A stretch of DNA of 9,034 nucleotides from Candidatus Aminicenantota bacterium (GCA_026706325.1 JAPOYZ010000555.1:1-9034), one strand, 5' to 3'; positions 1 through 7,025 are shown, numbered from the stretch's first letter. Numbers and translations: made by a program. Notes: a model not told the origin generated them from the letters alone.

Positions 1-1115
1 TAACCCAGGGCCAGCCCCAACCGCGTGCTGCCATAGTCGCTGCGGTGCATCTGCAGCGTCGGAGTCAGCACACCTTGCGCCGCGGCGAAACCGTAACCGA
101 TTTCCCCCCCAAGCGCCGGAGCTCGAAGTCCGGAAGCGACTGCTCCCCCGCTCCTCAGCTGCAGGGCCTGGTCTCTCCACAAGGTGCCGTTTCCTTCCGC
201 CCGGCCCCAGCGCGGGGACAGCGACATCGACATGCCGGTGCCGTCGGCGTGCGACCGCACCCTGATGCGCGCCCCGAAGCCGGTCTCCTTGTAGCCCGAG
301 GCCGAGTGCATGGCGAGCATGCGGCCCCGCGCCTCCACGTCGAGGCGGGCGCTGCGGTAGCGCGAACCGGCCGCCACCTCGACGCCCGATCCCGCGTCCC
401 CGTCGCCGCCGTCGTAACGGCCGCTCACCTCGCCGAACGGTTCCAGGCCGCCCATGCGGCGCGCCACCTCGACACCCATGCGCGCGCGCTGCACCGACGA
501 CACCGGGCTATAGGCAAGCGAACCCGCGCCGTTGGCGGAAAGCCACTCCTGTGCAGCATCTCCCAACAGCGTCAGCCGAGTCTGCGCAGCAGTCAGTGGC
601 TTGCGCATACCCAACGCCAGCAGCCCCATGGTGAGGTCGCCTTCGTCGGTTGTGCCGTCCAGGTGGGCCCGTTCGTTGGTCACCTCGCCGGAGCCTGCCC
701 CGGCGATGGACCACAGCTCCAGGCCGGAGGCGAGCACGCCCCGCATGTAAGGGTAAACGCTCGTCAGACTCGTCGTGAGGGTGCCGCTGCCGCTCATGTC
801 GGACTCGGTGAAATCGTACTCGGCTTCACCGCTGCTGCTGGCAATCGACACTCCGCTCAGCCAGCGACTGCCACCCAGCCACGGTTTCCCGAATTCGCCG
901 TCCAGACCCACGTACACCGAGCGCAGGTCCCCTTCGTACTGGTTGGACTCGCCTCCGCTGAAACTCTGCTGGTCTCCGGCGCCCCAAAGGCTCCAGCGAA
1001 CCTTGAACGACGACTCGGACATGGACTGAACGGAACCGGCCCCGGCCCACTCGCCGCCCATGCCGCTTTCACCGCTTCCGAGCGCCACCGCAAAGGTGCG
1101 GCCCCACAGTCTGGA
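1..1115 (-). other. Autotransporter-like beta-barrel domain of the giant protein (truncated by window edge)
   Basis: From SRLWGRTF (Trp1621) onward the sequence changes from acidic Ig repeats to short alternating strands with Gly/Ser/Asp-rich turns. Examples are the SVYVGLDGEF, VYPYMRGVLASGLELW and PFGEVSGRYDGGDGDAGSGV segments and, near the edge, EIGYGF and STRLGLALG. About 370 residues are visible, longer than the roughly 250-300 typical of the classical autotransporter translocator, and the terminal strand with its expected aromatic last residue is outside the window. The linker upstream (LDNVLAGLARARLSSLTGVI, about 1547-1566) is consistent with the helix that plugs such barrels. A non-classical outer-membrane barrel is an alternative. 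Confidence 0.7.
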
Positions 1116-4100
1116 GGTCGGCTTCCGGTGGGAATCCCCGGGACCGCCAGAGCCACCCAGGGACGCGTCCAGATCGTCGAACCACAGGTCCCTGCGGCTG
1201 GCTTCGTACCTGGAAGCCTGGGAAGCGCTCATGGATGAAGCTGCACCAGCCTCGAAGCGGCGGCCGATCACACCGGTCAGACTGCTCAGCCGCGCCCGCG
1301 CCAGACCGGCGAGGACGTTATCGAGTACGGCGCGCTCTTCCGGAGCGGTGCTGACAGCGACGGAAAATTCGATTGCCACGGAACCGCTCGGATTGGTCGC
1401 CGTTACCGTTACCATCGCCGAACCTTCATGCTTTGGCGTCACCACGGCAGAAGCCCCGTCGGACTGCACCGTGGCGACATCGGTGTCGTTCGACTCGAAC
1501 TGGTATTCCAGTTTCTGACCAGTGAACAGCCCGTCCACATTGACACTGGCCGTATTGCCGCCGGCCAGCAGCTGGAGGTCAGGCAGGAGATTCCGCGCCG
1601 TCGGCTTCGCCAGGGTAATGGTCAGCCCGAAGGTCAACGAACCTGTGTCCCCGTCGGCATCCGTCGCGGTATAGGTGTATTCCATGCGATCCTGAGCTAC
1701 CGTCGGGGTTCCCGTTATCTTTCGCGACGGCGGGTCGAACGACAGACCCTCCGGTAAATCGGGGGTCAGCGTGTAAACCAGGAGGCCGTTGCCGCTGGTG
1801 GCTTCCGGCAGCACCCATGCGGCGATGGCCAAATCGGTGAGGTAGTCGCGGTCCTCCACGCCTTCGGTGAACTCCGGCGTCAGGTCCTCCGCGACCACCA
1901 CCCAGAAGGCCACCCCGGCCACGTCCCCGTCCGCGTCAATCGCCCGGTACACATAACGGGTGAGCTCCTGATCCACCGTCGGGGTGCCTGAAATGGTCGC
2001 GCCATTCAGCGTCACCCCTGCCGGCAACTCAGGGGTCAGCGTATAAGTCAACTCACCGGTCAATTCCACGTTGCCACCCGAAGCCTGCGGAAGCTCTATC
2101 GGCTCGATCTCCGAATCCTGCGTCCAGGCCTGGTTCCGGACCTCTGCCGAGAAGCTCGGCATCAGGTCCTCCAACACCGTCAGCGAGAAGGTCAGCTCCA
2201 CCGAGTCGCCGTCGTTGTCCGTGGCCGTGTACGTGAACGTCGTCTCATCCATCGGCACCGCCGGCGTACCCCGGATCCTCTGACGGGTGCCCTCGAACAC
2301 CAGACCCTCCGGAAGATCCGGTGACAGCGTATAGCTCAACAGACCCTCGACGCCGTCGACGCCGTTGCCGTCCTTCGCAACCGGAAGCTCCAGCGTCCCG
2401 ATCGGAGAATCCTGCGTCCAGATCTGATCCTCCACGCTCTCGTCGAAACTCGGCATCCGGTCTTCCAGCACCTTCACCATAAACGCCAGCCCCACCACGT
2501 CCCCGTCCGCGTCGATCGCCCGAAGCACGTAGCGCGTCAGGTCCTGAGGATCCTCCGGGGTGCCCGATATCGTCAGCGACTCATCGTCGAACGTCACCCC
2601 CGCCGGCAACTCGGGGGTCAGCGTATACCTGATGGAGGCCAACTCACGGTTGCCTCCTTCCGCCTCCGGAACCTGGATCGGCTCGATCTCCGAATCCTGC
2701 GTCCAGAGCTGATTCCTGACCTCTGCCGAAAAGCTCGGCATCAGGTCCTCGAGCACCGTCAGCGAGAAGGTCAGCTCCACCGAGTCGCCGTCGTCGTCCG
2801 TGGCCGTGTACGTGAACGTCGTCTCATCCATCGGGACTGCCGGCGTGCCCCTGATCCGCTGACGGGTTCCCTCGAACATCAGACCGTCCGGAAGGTCGGG
2901 TGACAGCGTATAGCTCAACAGACCCTCGACGCCGTCGACGCCGTTGCCCCCTTCCGCCACCGGAAGCTCCAGCGTCCCGATCGGAGAATCCTGCGTCCAG
3001 ATGTGATCCTCCACGCTCTCGCCGAAACTCGGCATCAGGTCTTCCAGGACCTTCACGGTAAACGCCAGCCCCACCACGTCCCCGTCCGCATCCCTCGCAC
3101 GGAACACGTAGCGGGTCAGATCCTGCGGGTTCTCCGGGGTGCCCGATATCGTCAGCGACCCCTCGTCAAGCGTCACCCCCGCCGGCAGCTCAGGGGTCAG
3201 CGTATACCTCATGGAGGCCAGCTCGCGGTTGCCTCCCTCGGCCGCCGGAAGCTGGATCGGCTCGATCTCCGAATCCTGCGTCCAGAGCTGATTGCGGACC
3301 TCTGCCGGGAAGCTCGGCATCAGGTCCTCCAGCACCGTCAGCGAGAAGGTCAGCTCCACCGAGTCGCCGTCGTTGTCCGTGGCCGTGTACGTGAACGTCG
3401 TCTCATCCATCGGCACCGCCGGCGTGCCCCGGATGCGCTGACGGGTGCCCTCGAACATCAGACCGTCCGGAAGGTCGGGTGACAGCGCATAGCTCAACAG
3501 ACCCTCGACCTGGTCGACGCCGTTGCCCCCCTCGCCCACCGGAAGCGCCAGCGTCCCGATCGGCGAATCCTGCGTCCAGATCTGATCCTCCACGGTTTCG
3601 GGGAAGCTCGGCATCAGGTCCTCAAGAACCCTCACGGAAAACGCGAATCCCGCCACGTCCCCGTCCGCGTCTCTCGCCCGGATCACGTAGCGCGTCAGAT
3701 CCTGCGGATTCTCCGGGGTGCCCGATATCGTCAGCGATCCCGCGTCGAACGTCACTCCCGCAGGCAACTCAGGGATAAGCGTATACCTCATGGAGGCCAG
3801 CTCGCGGTTGCCGCCCTCGGCCTCCGGAACCTGGATCGGCTCGATCTCCGAATCCTGCGTCCAGAGCTGGTTCCTGACCACTGCCGGGAAGCTCGGCATC
3901 AGGTCCTCCAGCACCGTCACCGAGAAGACCAGATCGACCGGATCGCCGTCGCCGTCGGTTGCCGTCAACGTGTAATCGGTTTCATCAAGTGGATCTGTCG
4001 GCCTGCCTGAAATCAACAAGGTCCTCGCATCGAATGACATCTCCTCCGGAAGCTCCGGAGACAGCGAATAGAACAAGGCACCGTTGCCACCTTCCGCCGC

Positions 4101-5966
4101 GGGCAGCTGGAGCGGCTCTACCAGGGGGGAATCCTGCGTCCAGATCTGAGCCTCCACGCTCTCGGGGAAGCTCGGCATCAGGTCTTCCAACACCTCCAGC
4201 GAGAAGGTCATCTCCACAGGATCTCCGTCGGCGTCAACCGCCCGGTACACGTACAGGGTCCGTTCCTGGGCCTCCGTCGGCGTTCCCAGTATCGTCTGGT
4301 CGCCTAACCGGAATGTCAGCCCCGCGGGAAGTTCCGGAGTAATCGAATAGGAGATTGCCCCGTTGCCACCTTCCGCACCCGGCAAATCCAGGGCCGCGAT
4401 TTCCGAGTCCTGGATCCAGGTCTGGTTCTGCACCGCCTCGGGAAAGCTCGGCATCAGATCCTTCAGAACCTCCACCGAGAAGGTCAGAACCGCGGCGTCG
4501 CCGTCGACGTCAAGCACCCGGTACACGTGGCGGGTCCGTTCCTTGGGTACCACGGGCGTTCCCGAGATCGTTCGCGTCTCCGGATCGAAAACCAGGCCCT
4601 GTGCCAGTTCCGGAGAGAGTTCGTAGGTCAAATCGCCGTTTCCGCCCGAACCCTCCGGCAGAACCAGCGGCTCGACTTCGGAATCTTCCGTCCAGATCTG
4701 CCCCCCCACACCTCCGGCGAAGCTGGGCGTCAGGTCCTCGATCACCTCCAGTGAGAAAGTCAGTTCCACCGGGTCCTCGTCGGCGTCGACCGCCCGGTAC
4801 GTATAGATGGTCCGTTCCTGGAACTCCGTCGGCGTGCCTGAAATCGTCTGGTCGCCAGCCCAAAAGCTCAGCCCCGCCGGAAGCTCAGGTGACACCGAAT
4901 AGACATACGGCGCGTTGCCCCCTTCCGCACCGGGAAATCTCAGCACCGCAATCTCCGAGTTCTGGATCCACGTCTGATTCTGCACTTCTCCGGTGAACTC
5001 GGGGTTGACGTCCTCTTCCACCACCAGGGAAAAGATCAGATTCTCCGCATCGCCGTTGGCGTCGGTGGCTGTCCACGTGTACTCGCCGGGGGCATGGGCC
5101 CCGACAGGGATGCCGGAAATCGTCCGCGTGACCGCATCGTATTCCAGCCCCTCGGGCAGCACTCCCTCCAGCGAGTATTCCAGCTCGCCGGTGCCTCCCG
5201 TGGCCACTGGCAACGACAGAGGCTCGATAGGCCAACCATCGACGTAGACCTGGTCCGGGATCCTTTCGGCGAAGTCCGGCACCAGATCCTCCGCGGCCGA
5301 CCCGAAGACATAGAAGCGTACTTCATCCGAGTCTCCGTCTACGTCGGAGGCTGTCCAAGTGAACTCGGTCGGGGCCGGAGAAACTGCGGGGGTTCCGGAT
5401 ACCGTCCGGGTGGCCTCATCGTATTCCAGCCCCTCGGGCAACGCTCCCTCCAGTGAATACTCCAGCTCGCCGTTGCCTCCCTCCGCCGTTGGCAGCACCA
5501 ACGGCTCGATCTCCTGGTTTTCCGCCCAGATCTGATCCCCGACATCTTCAGTGAAGCCCGGCATCAAATCTTCGAGTATCTCGATGAAAAAGAAGGTGTC
5601 GTTTTCATCGCCGTCGGCGTCTATGGCATAAAAATTGTATAAGGCCCGAGCTTGGGGGGTCGTAGGTGTACCCGATAAAGTCCTCGAGACTTTGTCAAAT
5701 ACCAAGCCCTCCGGAAGTTCTTGAAGCAGGTAGTATTCCAACTCGCCGTCCCCTCCCGAAGCCTCCGGAAACTGCACCTGCTCGATTGCCCAGTCTGCAA
5801 TATAGACCTGGTCTGGGATAGTGATCCCGTCCCCGAATGACGGAGTCGAGCCGATTTGAGCCCAGGAGGAAGAGGTGCAGAGCAGGGCGACCAGGGAGAC
5901 TATGGCCGCGCATCCGCCACGGAGTGGATGCGTTGTCACGCGATTGGTTCTGTGGTCAATTAGCAT
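1..5966 (-). CDS. Giant secreted repeat protein: signal peptide, 15 He_PIG-like Ig repeats, C-terminal autotransporter-like barrel (3' end off window)
   Basis: Reading the minus strand from ATG 5966-5964 gives 1988 complete codons without a stop, continuing past position 1. Residues 1-36 are a signal peptide. Residues about 41-1454 are 15 tandem units of 88-98 residues with the He_PIG signature LPxGLxFDxxTxTISGTP and a DADGD turn, each ending near EDLMPSF. Residues about 1455-1541 form a different Ig-like domain. From about 1542 there is a helical, Arg/Ala-rich linker (after PEER), and from about 1618 alternating amphipathic strands rich in Gly, Ser, Tyr and Trp that fit an autotransporter beta-barrel. 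By family knowledge the barrel would sit in the outer membrane and the repeats would form an elongated surface rod; adhesion is inference. I found no cysteine after the signal peptide. The start is supported by an RBS and a directly following signal peptide. The last barrel strands lie off the window. The exact barrel family is less certain than the repeat and secretion calls. Confidence 0.9.
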   Translation of the reverse strand, partial: MLIDHRTNRVTTHPLRGGCAAIVSLVALLCTSSSWAQIGSTPSFGDGITIPDQVYIADWAIEQVQFPEASGGDGELEYYLLQELPEGLVFDKVSRTLSGTPTTPQARALYNFYAIDADGDENDTFFFIEILEDLMPGFTEDVGDQIWAENQEIEPLVLPTAEGGNGELEYSLEGALPEGLEYDEATRTVSGTPAVSPAPTEFTWTASDVDGDSDEVRFYVFGSAAEDLVPDFAERIPDQVYVDGWPIEPLSLPVATGGTGELEYSLEGVLPEGLEYDAVTRTISGIPVGAHAPGEYTWTATDANGDAENLIFSLVVEEDVNPEFTGEVQNQTWIQNSEIAVLRFPGAEGGNAPYVYSVSPELPAGLSFWAGDQTISGTPTEFQERTIYTYRAVDADEDPVELTFSLEVIEDLTPSFAGGVGGQIWTEDSEVEPLVLPEGSGGNGDLTYELSPELAQGLVFDPETRTISGTPVVPKERTRHVYRVLDVDGDAAVLTFSVEVLKDLMPSFPEAVQNQTWIQDSEIAALDLPGAEGGNGAISYSITPELPAGLTFRLGDQTILGTPTEAQERTLYVYRAVDADGDPVEMTFSLEVLEDLMPSFPESVEAQIWTQDSPLVEPLQLPAAEGGNGALFYSLSPELPEEMSFDARTLLISGRPTDPLDETDYTLTATDGDGDPVDLVFSVTVLEDLMPSFPAVVRNQLWTQDSEIEPIQVPEAEGGNRELASMRYTLIPELPAGVTFDAGSLTISGTPENPQDLTRYVIRARDADGDVAGFAFSVRVLEDLMPSFPETVEDQIWTQDSPIGTLALPVGEGGNGVDQVEGLLSYALSPDLPDGLMFEGTRQRIRGTPAVPMDETTFTYTATDNDGDSVELTFSLTVLEDLMPSFPAEVRNQLWTQDSEIEPIQLPAAEGGNRELASMRYTLTPELPAGVTLDEGSLTISGTPENPQDLTRYVFRARDADGDVVGLAFTVKVLEDLMPSFGESVEDHIWTQDSPIGTLELPVAEGGNGVDGVEGLLSYTLSPDLPDGLMFEGTRQRIRGTPAVPMDETTFTYTATDDDGDSVELTFSLTVLEDLMPSFSAEVRNQLWTQDSEIEPIQVPEAEGGNRELASIRYTLTPELPAGVTFDDESLTISGTPEDPQDLTRYVLRAIDADGDVVGLAFMVKVLEDRMPSFDESVEDQIWTQDSPIGTLELPVAKDGNGVDGVEGLLSYTLSPDLPEGLVFEGTRQRIRGTPAVPMDETTFTYTATDNDGDSVELTFSLTVLEDLMPSFSAEVRNQAWTQDSEIEPIELPQASGGNVELTGELTYTLTPELPAGVTLNGATISGTPTVDQELTRYVYRAIDADGDVAGVAFWVVVAEDLTPEFTEGVEDRDYLTDLAIAAWVLPEATSGNGLLVYTLTPDLPEGLSFDPPSRKITGTPTVAQDRMEYTYTATDADGDTGSLTFGLTITLAKPTARNLLPDLQLLAGGNTASVNVDGLFTGQKLEYQFESNDTDVATVQSDGASAVVTPKHEGSAMVTVTATNPSGSVAIEFSVAVSTAPEERAVLDNVLAGLARARLSSLTGVIGRRFEAGAASSMSASQASRYEASRRDLWFDDLDASLGGSGGPGDSHRKPTSRLWGRTFAVALGSGESGMGGEWAGAGSVQSMSESSFKVRWSLWGAGDQQSFSGGESNQYEGDLRSVYVGLDGEFGKPWLGGSRWLSGVSIASSSGEAEYDFTESDMSGSGTLTTSLTSVYPYMRGVLASGLELWSIAGAGSGEVTNERAHLDGTTDEGDLTMGLLALGMRKPLTAAQTRLTLLGDAAQEWLSANGAGSLAYSPVSSVQRARMGVEVARRMGGLEPFGEVSGRYDGGDGDAGSGVEVAAGSRYRSARLDVEARGRMLAMHSASGYKETGFGARIRVRSHADGTGMSMSLSPRWGRAEGNGTLWRDQALQLRSGGAVASGLRAPALGGEIGYGFAAAQGVLTPTLQMHRSDYGSTRLGLALG
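1605..5846 (-). repeat. Array of 15 tandem putative-Ig (He_PIG-like) domains in the giant protein
   Basis: Unit boundaries, taken at the Phe of each ED-x-x-P-x-F junction, are residues 41-138, 139-232, 233-324, 325-416, 417-508, 509-600, 601-693, 694-788, 789-886, 887-981, 982-1079, 1080-1174, 1175-1272, 1273-1366 and 1367-1454. A typical unit opens with NQxWTQDSEIEPL, continues through LPxAEGGNG and the LPxGLxFD...SGTP core, and closes with a DADGD turn and a TFSLxVLEDLMPSF strand. Units 1-7 have diverged from each other, while units 8-14 alternate between two types (A: RELASMRY insert; B: GVDGVEGLLSY insert). Unit 15 has lost the Trp of the opening motif and leads into the non-repeat Ig-like domain. 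The repeated aspartates may bind Ca2+, which is inference. Confidence 0.9.
2151..3887 (-). repeat. Three in-frame copies of a 579-bp (193-codon) two-domain super-repeat
   Basis: Copies are 3887-3309 (residues 694-886), 3308-2730 (887-1079) and 2729-2151 (1080-1272). Each encodes one A-type unit of 95 residues and one B-type unit of 98 residues. The phase is exact: the junction Phe codons begin at 3890, 3311, 2732 and 2153, every 579 bp. By eye the B units of copies 2 and 3 differ at 7 of 98 residues, and those of copies 1 and 2 at 8. A further A-like unit follows at residues 1273-1366. The high similarity compared with units 1-7 points to recent duplication or gene conversion at dimer level. 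Confidence 0.92.
5859..5966 (-). other. Sec signal peptide of the giant protein (residues 1-36)
   Basis: The N-region contains His and Arg up to Arg16. It is followed by a hydrophobic core (AAIVSLVALLC, residues 20-30) and a Ser/Trp-Ala cleavage site, SSWA|QIGS, after Ala36. Cys30 is preceded by Ala-Leu-Leu, which lacks the small residue at -1 expected of a lipobox, so signal peptidase I processing is more likely than lipoprotein processing. Confidence 0.8.
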
Positions 5967-6037
5967 GTTCCGGCGCCTTTCCTTCGCGGATGGTATGGTT
6001 GCGTTGTCACGCGATTAATTCTGTGGTCAATCAGCAT
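5960..6037 (-). CDS. Possible 25-codon upstream ORF (leader peptide) overlapping the giant gene's start
   Basis: The outer leader copy gives ATG 6037-6035, with its own AAGGAAAGG Shine-Dalgarno nine bases upstream. The reading frame encodes MLIDHRINRVTT followed by a basic tail and stops at TAA 5962-5960. That stop lies two codon positions inside the giant ORF (sequence ATGCTAA), so a ribosome finishing the leader would terminate on the main start codon. The first 12 residues repeat the giant protein's signal-peptide N-terminus with one change (Ile7 for Thr7). Whether it is translated is unknown; it may be only a by-product of the duplication. Confidence 0.35.
   Translation of the reverse strand: MLIDHRINRVTTQPYHPRRKGAGTC
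5976..5984 (-). promoter_or_regulatory. Shine-Dalgarno of the giant gene
   Basis: On the minus strand AAGGAAAGG lies nine bases before ATG 5966. It contains two overlapping purine-rich matches to the anti-Shine-Dalgarno sequence and is the signal that fixes this start. An identical motif precedes the out-of-frame ATG at 6037. Confidence 0.6.
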
Positions 6038-6089
6038 GTTCCGGCACCTTTCCTTCGCGGATGGTCCTGCCTGTTGCAGCCTTCCTTCA

Positions 6090-6135
6090 AACAGAATTTG
6101 TATAATCATACTGACAATCGCGATTCTCGGCCACT
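6090..6135 (-). promoter_or_regulatory. Candidate promoter region of the giant gene
   Basis: This is a short AT-rich island in otherwise GC-rich DNA, just upstream of the duplicated leader. On the minus strand it holds overlapping -10-like hexamers TATGAT (6110-6105) and TATACA (6104-6099). No good -35 hexamer sits at 16-18 bp; the best for TATGAT is TGGCCG (6133-6128), 3 of 6 matches. The plus strand also reads TATAAT at 6101-6106, with no convincing -35 and no convincing gene downstream. The call rests on position and base composition. Confidence 0.3.
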
Positions 6136-6305
6136 ATGATTCGCAGTGAAATCCCAGAAATCCGCTGCCTGTTGGCCAACCGTGGAAAAGTAAGCTTCAA
6201 TGGCCCTGAAGAACCCCTGGGCAGAACCGGCAGCCGTCCTCTCCCGGAAGCCTGCAACCCCTTGGGGGCCGCAGAGTTAGAACGGTACGGTCCCGAGATG
6301 GTTGA

Positions 6306-6320
6306 TCGGGGAATCCCCGA
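6306..6320 (-). terminator. Small hairpin 10 bp after the PAP2 stop, possible terminator
   Basis: TCGGGG (6306-6311), loop AAT, CCCCGA (6315-6320) form a perfect six-base stem with a three-base loop, starting 10 bases past the PAP2 stop codon. No T-run follows on the minus strand, so it is at best a weak intrinsic terminator or a 3'-end-stabilising hairpin. Confidence 0.35.
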
Positions 6321-6329
6321 CCCGGATGT

Positions 6330-7025
6330 TCAGAAGGCCCAGTGGGCCCTCATTCCCGCCGGATCGAATCGGGCCCGCAGGGCCGGGTTGCCGTGGCCGA
6401 TTCCTACCGCCCACCCTGCCGCCGCGCCGATGCAGGCCCCTGCCACCGCGTCGGAAAAGTGGTGTTTTTTTTCACCGACGCGCCCCACGGGCACCAGCAC
6501 CGCCAAACCGTAGGCCGGCAATCCGATCCGAAAACCATGGCGGCGGGCGAGAACGGATGAAAGGGCAAATGCCGTGGCTGTGTGACCGGATGGAAACGAC
6601 AGCCTGTCGCCCCCGTCCGGCCTGCGCCTGCGGGTAGCGAGCTTCAGGGGGGCGACGATGAGGGCGGCAGCGGCGATACTGCGCAGCACCTCCTCGGACT
6701 GGGTTCTCCAGCCGTCCGCTTCTCGCCATCTGGCCAGGGTCCACAGAACGGCTCCCGCGGCGGCCGTTTTTCCGGTAGAACCGTAGTACCCGGCGAGATC
6801 GAAGGCGGCACCGGGGATGCCGCCTCCGGGCAGCTCCCATTCCAGCCGGTCGTCGATGCGGGTTGCCAGCCCGCCCACGGCCACCCCGGCAAGGACCAGA
6901 TGCAGCCGCGGCGGTGCAAGCAGTCGCCGGGCGTCGGCTTTCAGACTGTCGAGAGGGACGGCCTCCACGGCCGCGCAGAGACAGACCAGAGCCGCGAGGT
7001 TCCCGATTGAGGCCGGACGGATCAC
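6330..7025 (-). CDS. Exported/membrane PAP2-family phosphatase
   Basis: A 231-residue PAP2 (type 2 phosphatidic acid phosphatase / haloperoxidase-like) protein. All three catalytic motifs are present: K128-x6-R135-P136 (KLATRRRRP), S146-G147-H148 in SFPSGHTA, and R182-x5-H188-x3-D192. In this family the second His is the nucleophile, and typical substrates are lipid phosphates or pyrophosphates such as phosphatidic acid, phosphatidylglycerol phosphate or undecaprenyl pyrophosphate. Which one applies here cannot be told. An N-terminal hydrophobic segment (residues 7-22) ending AVEA|VP looks like a signal peptide or anchor, and Ala/Gly/Leu-rich segments around 41-54, 117-127, 168-180 and 193-209 may span the membrane. 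I chose GTG 7025 rather than the in-frame ATG 7238. The longer form adds 71 Arg-rich residues antisense-like in character and buries the signal peptide, whereas GTG gives a four-base GTGA overlap with the upstream kinase stop and has GGGAAGG upstream. The coding strand has an A8 run just before H188. Confidence 0.9.
   Translation of the reverse strand: MIRPASIGNLAALVCLCAAVEAVPLDSLKADARRLLAPPRLHLVLAGVAVGGLATRIDDRLEWELPGGGIPGAAFDLAGYYGSTGKTAAAGAVLWTLARWREADGWRTQSEEVLRSIAAAALIVAPLKLATRRRRPDGGDRLSFPSGHTATAFALSSVLARRHGFRIGLPAYGLAVLVPVGRVGEKKHHFSDAVAGACIGAAAGWAVGIGHGNPALRARFDPAGMRAHWAF

Larger units (their letters stand above)
5925..6065 (-). repeat. 71-bp-period tandem duplication of the giant gene's leader and start codon
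   Basis: Positions 5925-5994 and 5996-6065 align over 70 bases with five mismatches by eye (5928/5999, two within 5945-5946/6016-6017, 5961/6032 and 5974/6045). Each copy carries, on the minus strand, the Shine-Dalgarno stretch AAGGAAAGG, nine spacer bases, an ATG and codons for MLIDHR-x-NRVTT. The copy nearest the gene supplies the real start at 5966. Because 71 is not a multiple of three, the ATG of the outer copy (6037-6035) is out of frame with the gene. Confidence 0.93.
6066..6329. other. Intergenic region between the PAP2 gene and the duplicated leader
   Basis: Apart from the AT-rich promoter-like island and a hairpin beside the PAP2 stop, I see no RNA gene, tRNA fold or mobile element. 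A plus-strand frame opens at ATG 6136 and is open into the PAP2 antisense, but it has no Shine-Dalgarno and no recognisable motif. A small CCCC-TT-GGGG inverted repeat at 6258-6267 is too short to interpret. Confidence 0.5.

Noticed and set aside
45..1238. 397-codon plus-strand ORF and other long plus-strand ORFs under 1-5960
   Set aside because: They are antisense to the continuous giant reading frame, have Arg/Pro/Ser-rich translations without motifs, and owe their length to GC-rich codon bias and the repeated units.
2151..5846. CRISPR or non-coding tandem repeat array
   Set aside because: Repeats are about 280-300 bp or 579 bp, keep the reading frame and encode Ig domains; there is no short-repeat/spacer pattern.
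5874..5890. Lipoprotein lipobox at Cys30 of the giant protein
   Set aside because: The residues before the Cys are Ala-Leu-Leu, without Gly/Ala/Ser at -1, and a good signal peptidase I site follows at SSWA|Q.
6136..6513. 125-codon plus-strand ORF downstream of a TATAAT at 6101-6106
   Set aside because: No Shine-Dalgarno, no good -35, no domain, and its second half is antisense to the PAP2 catalytic region; retained only as a remark in the intergenic entry.
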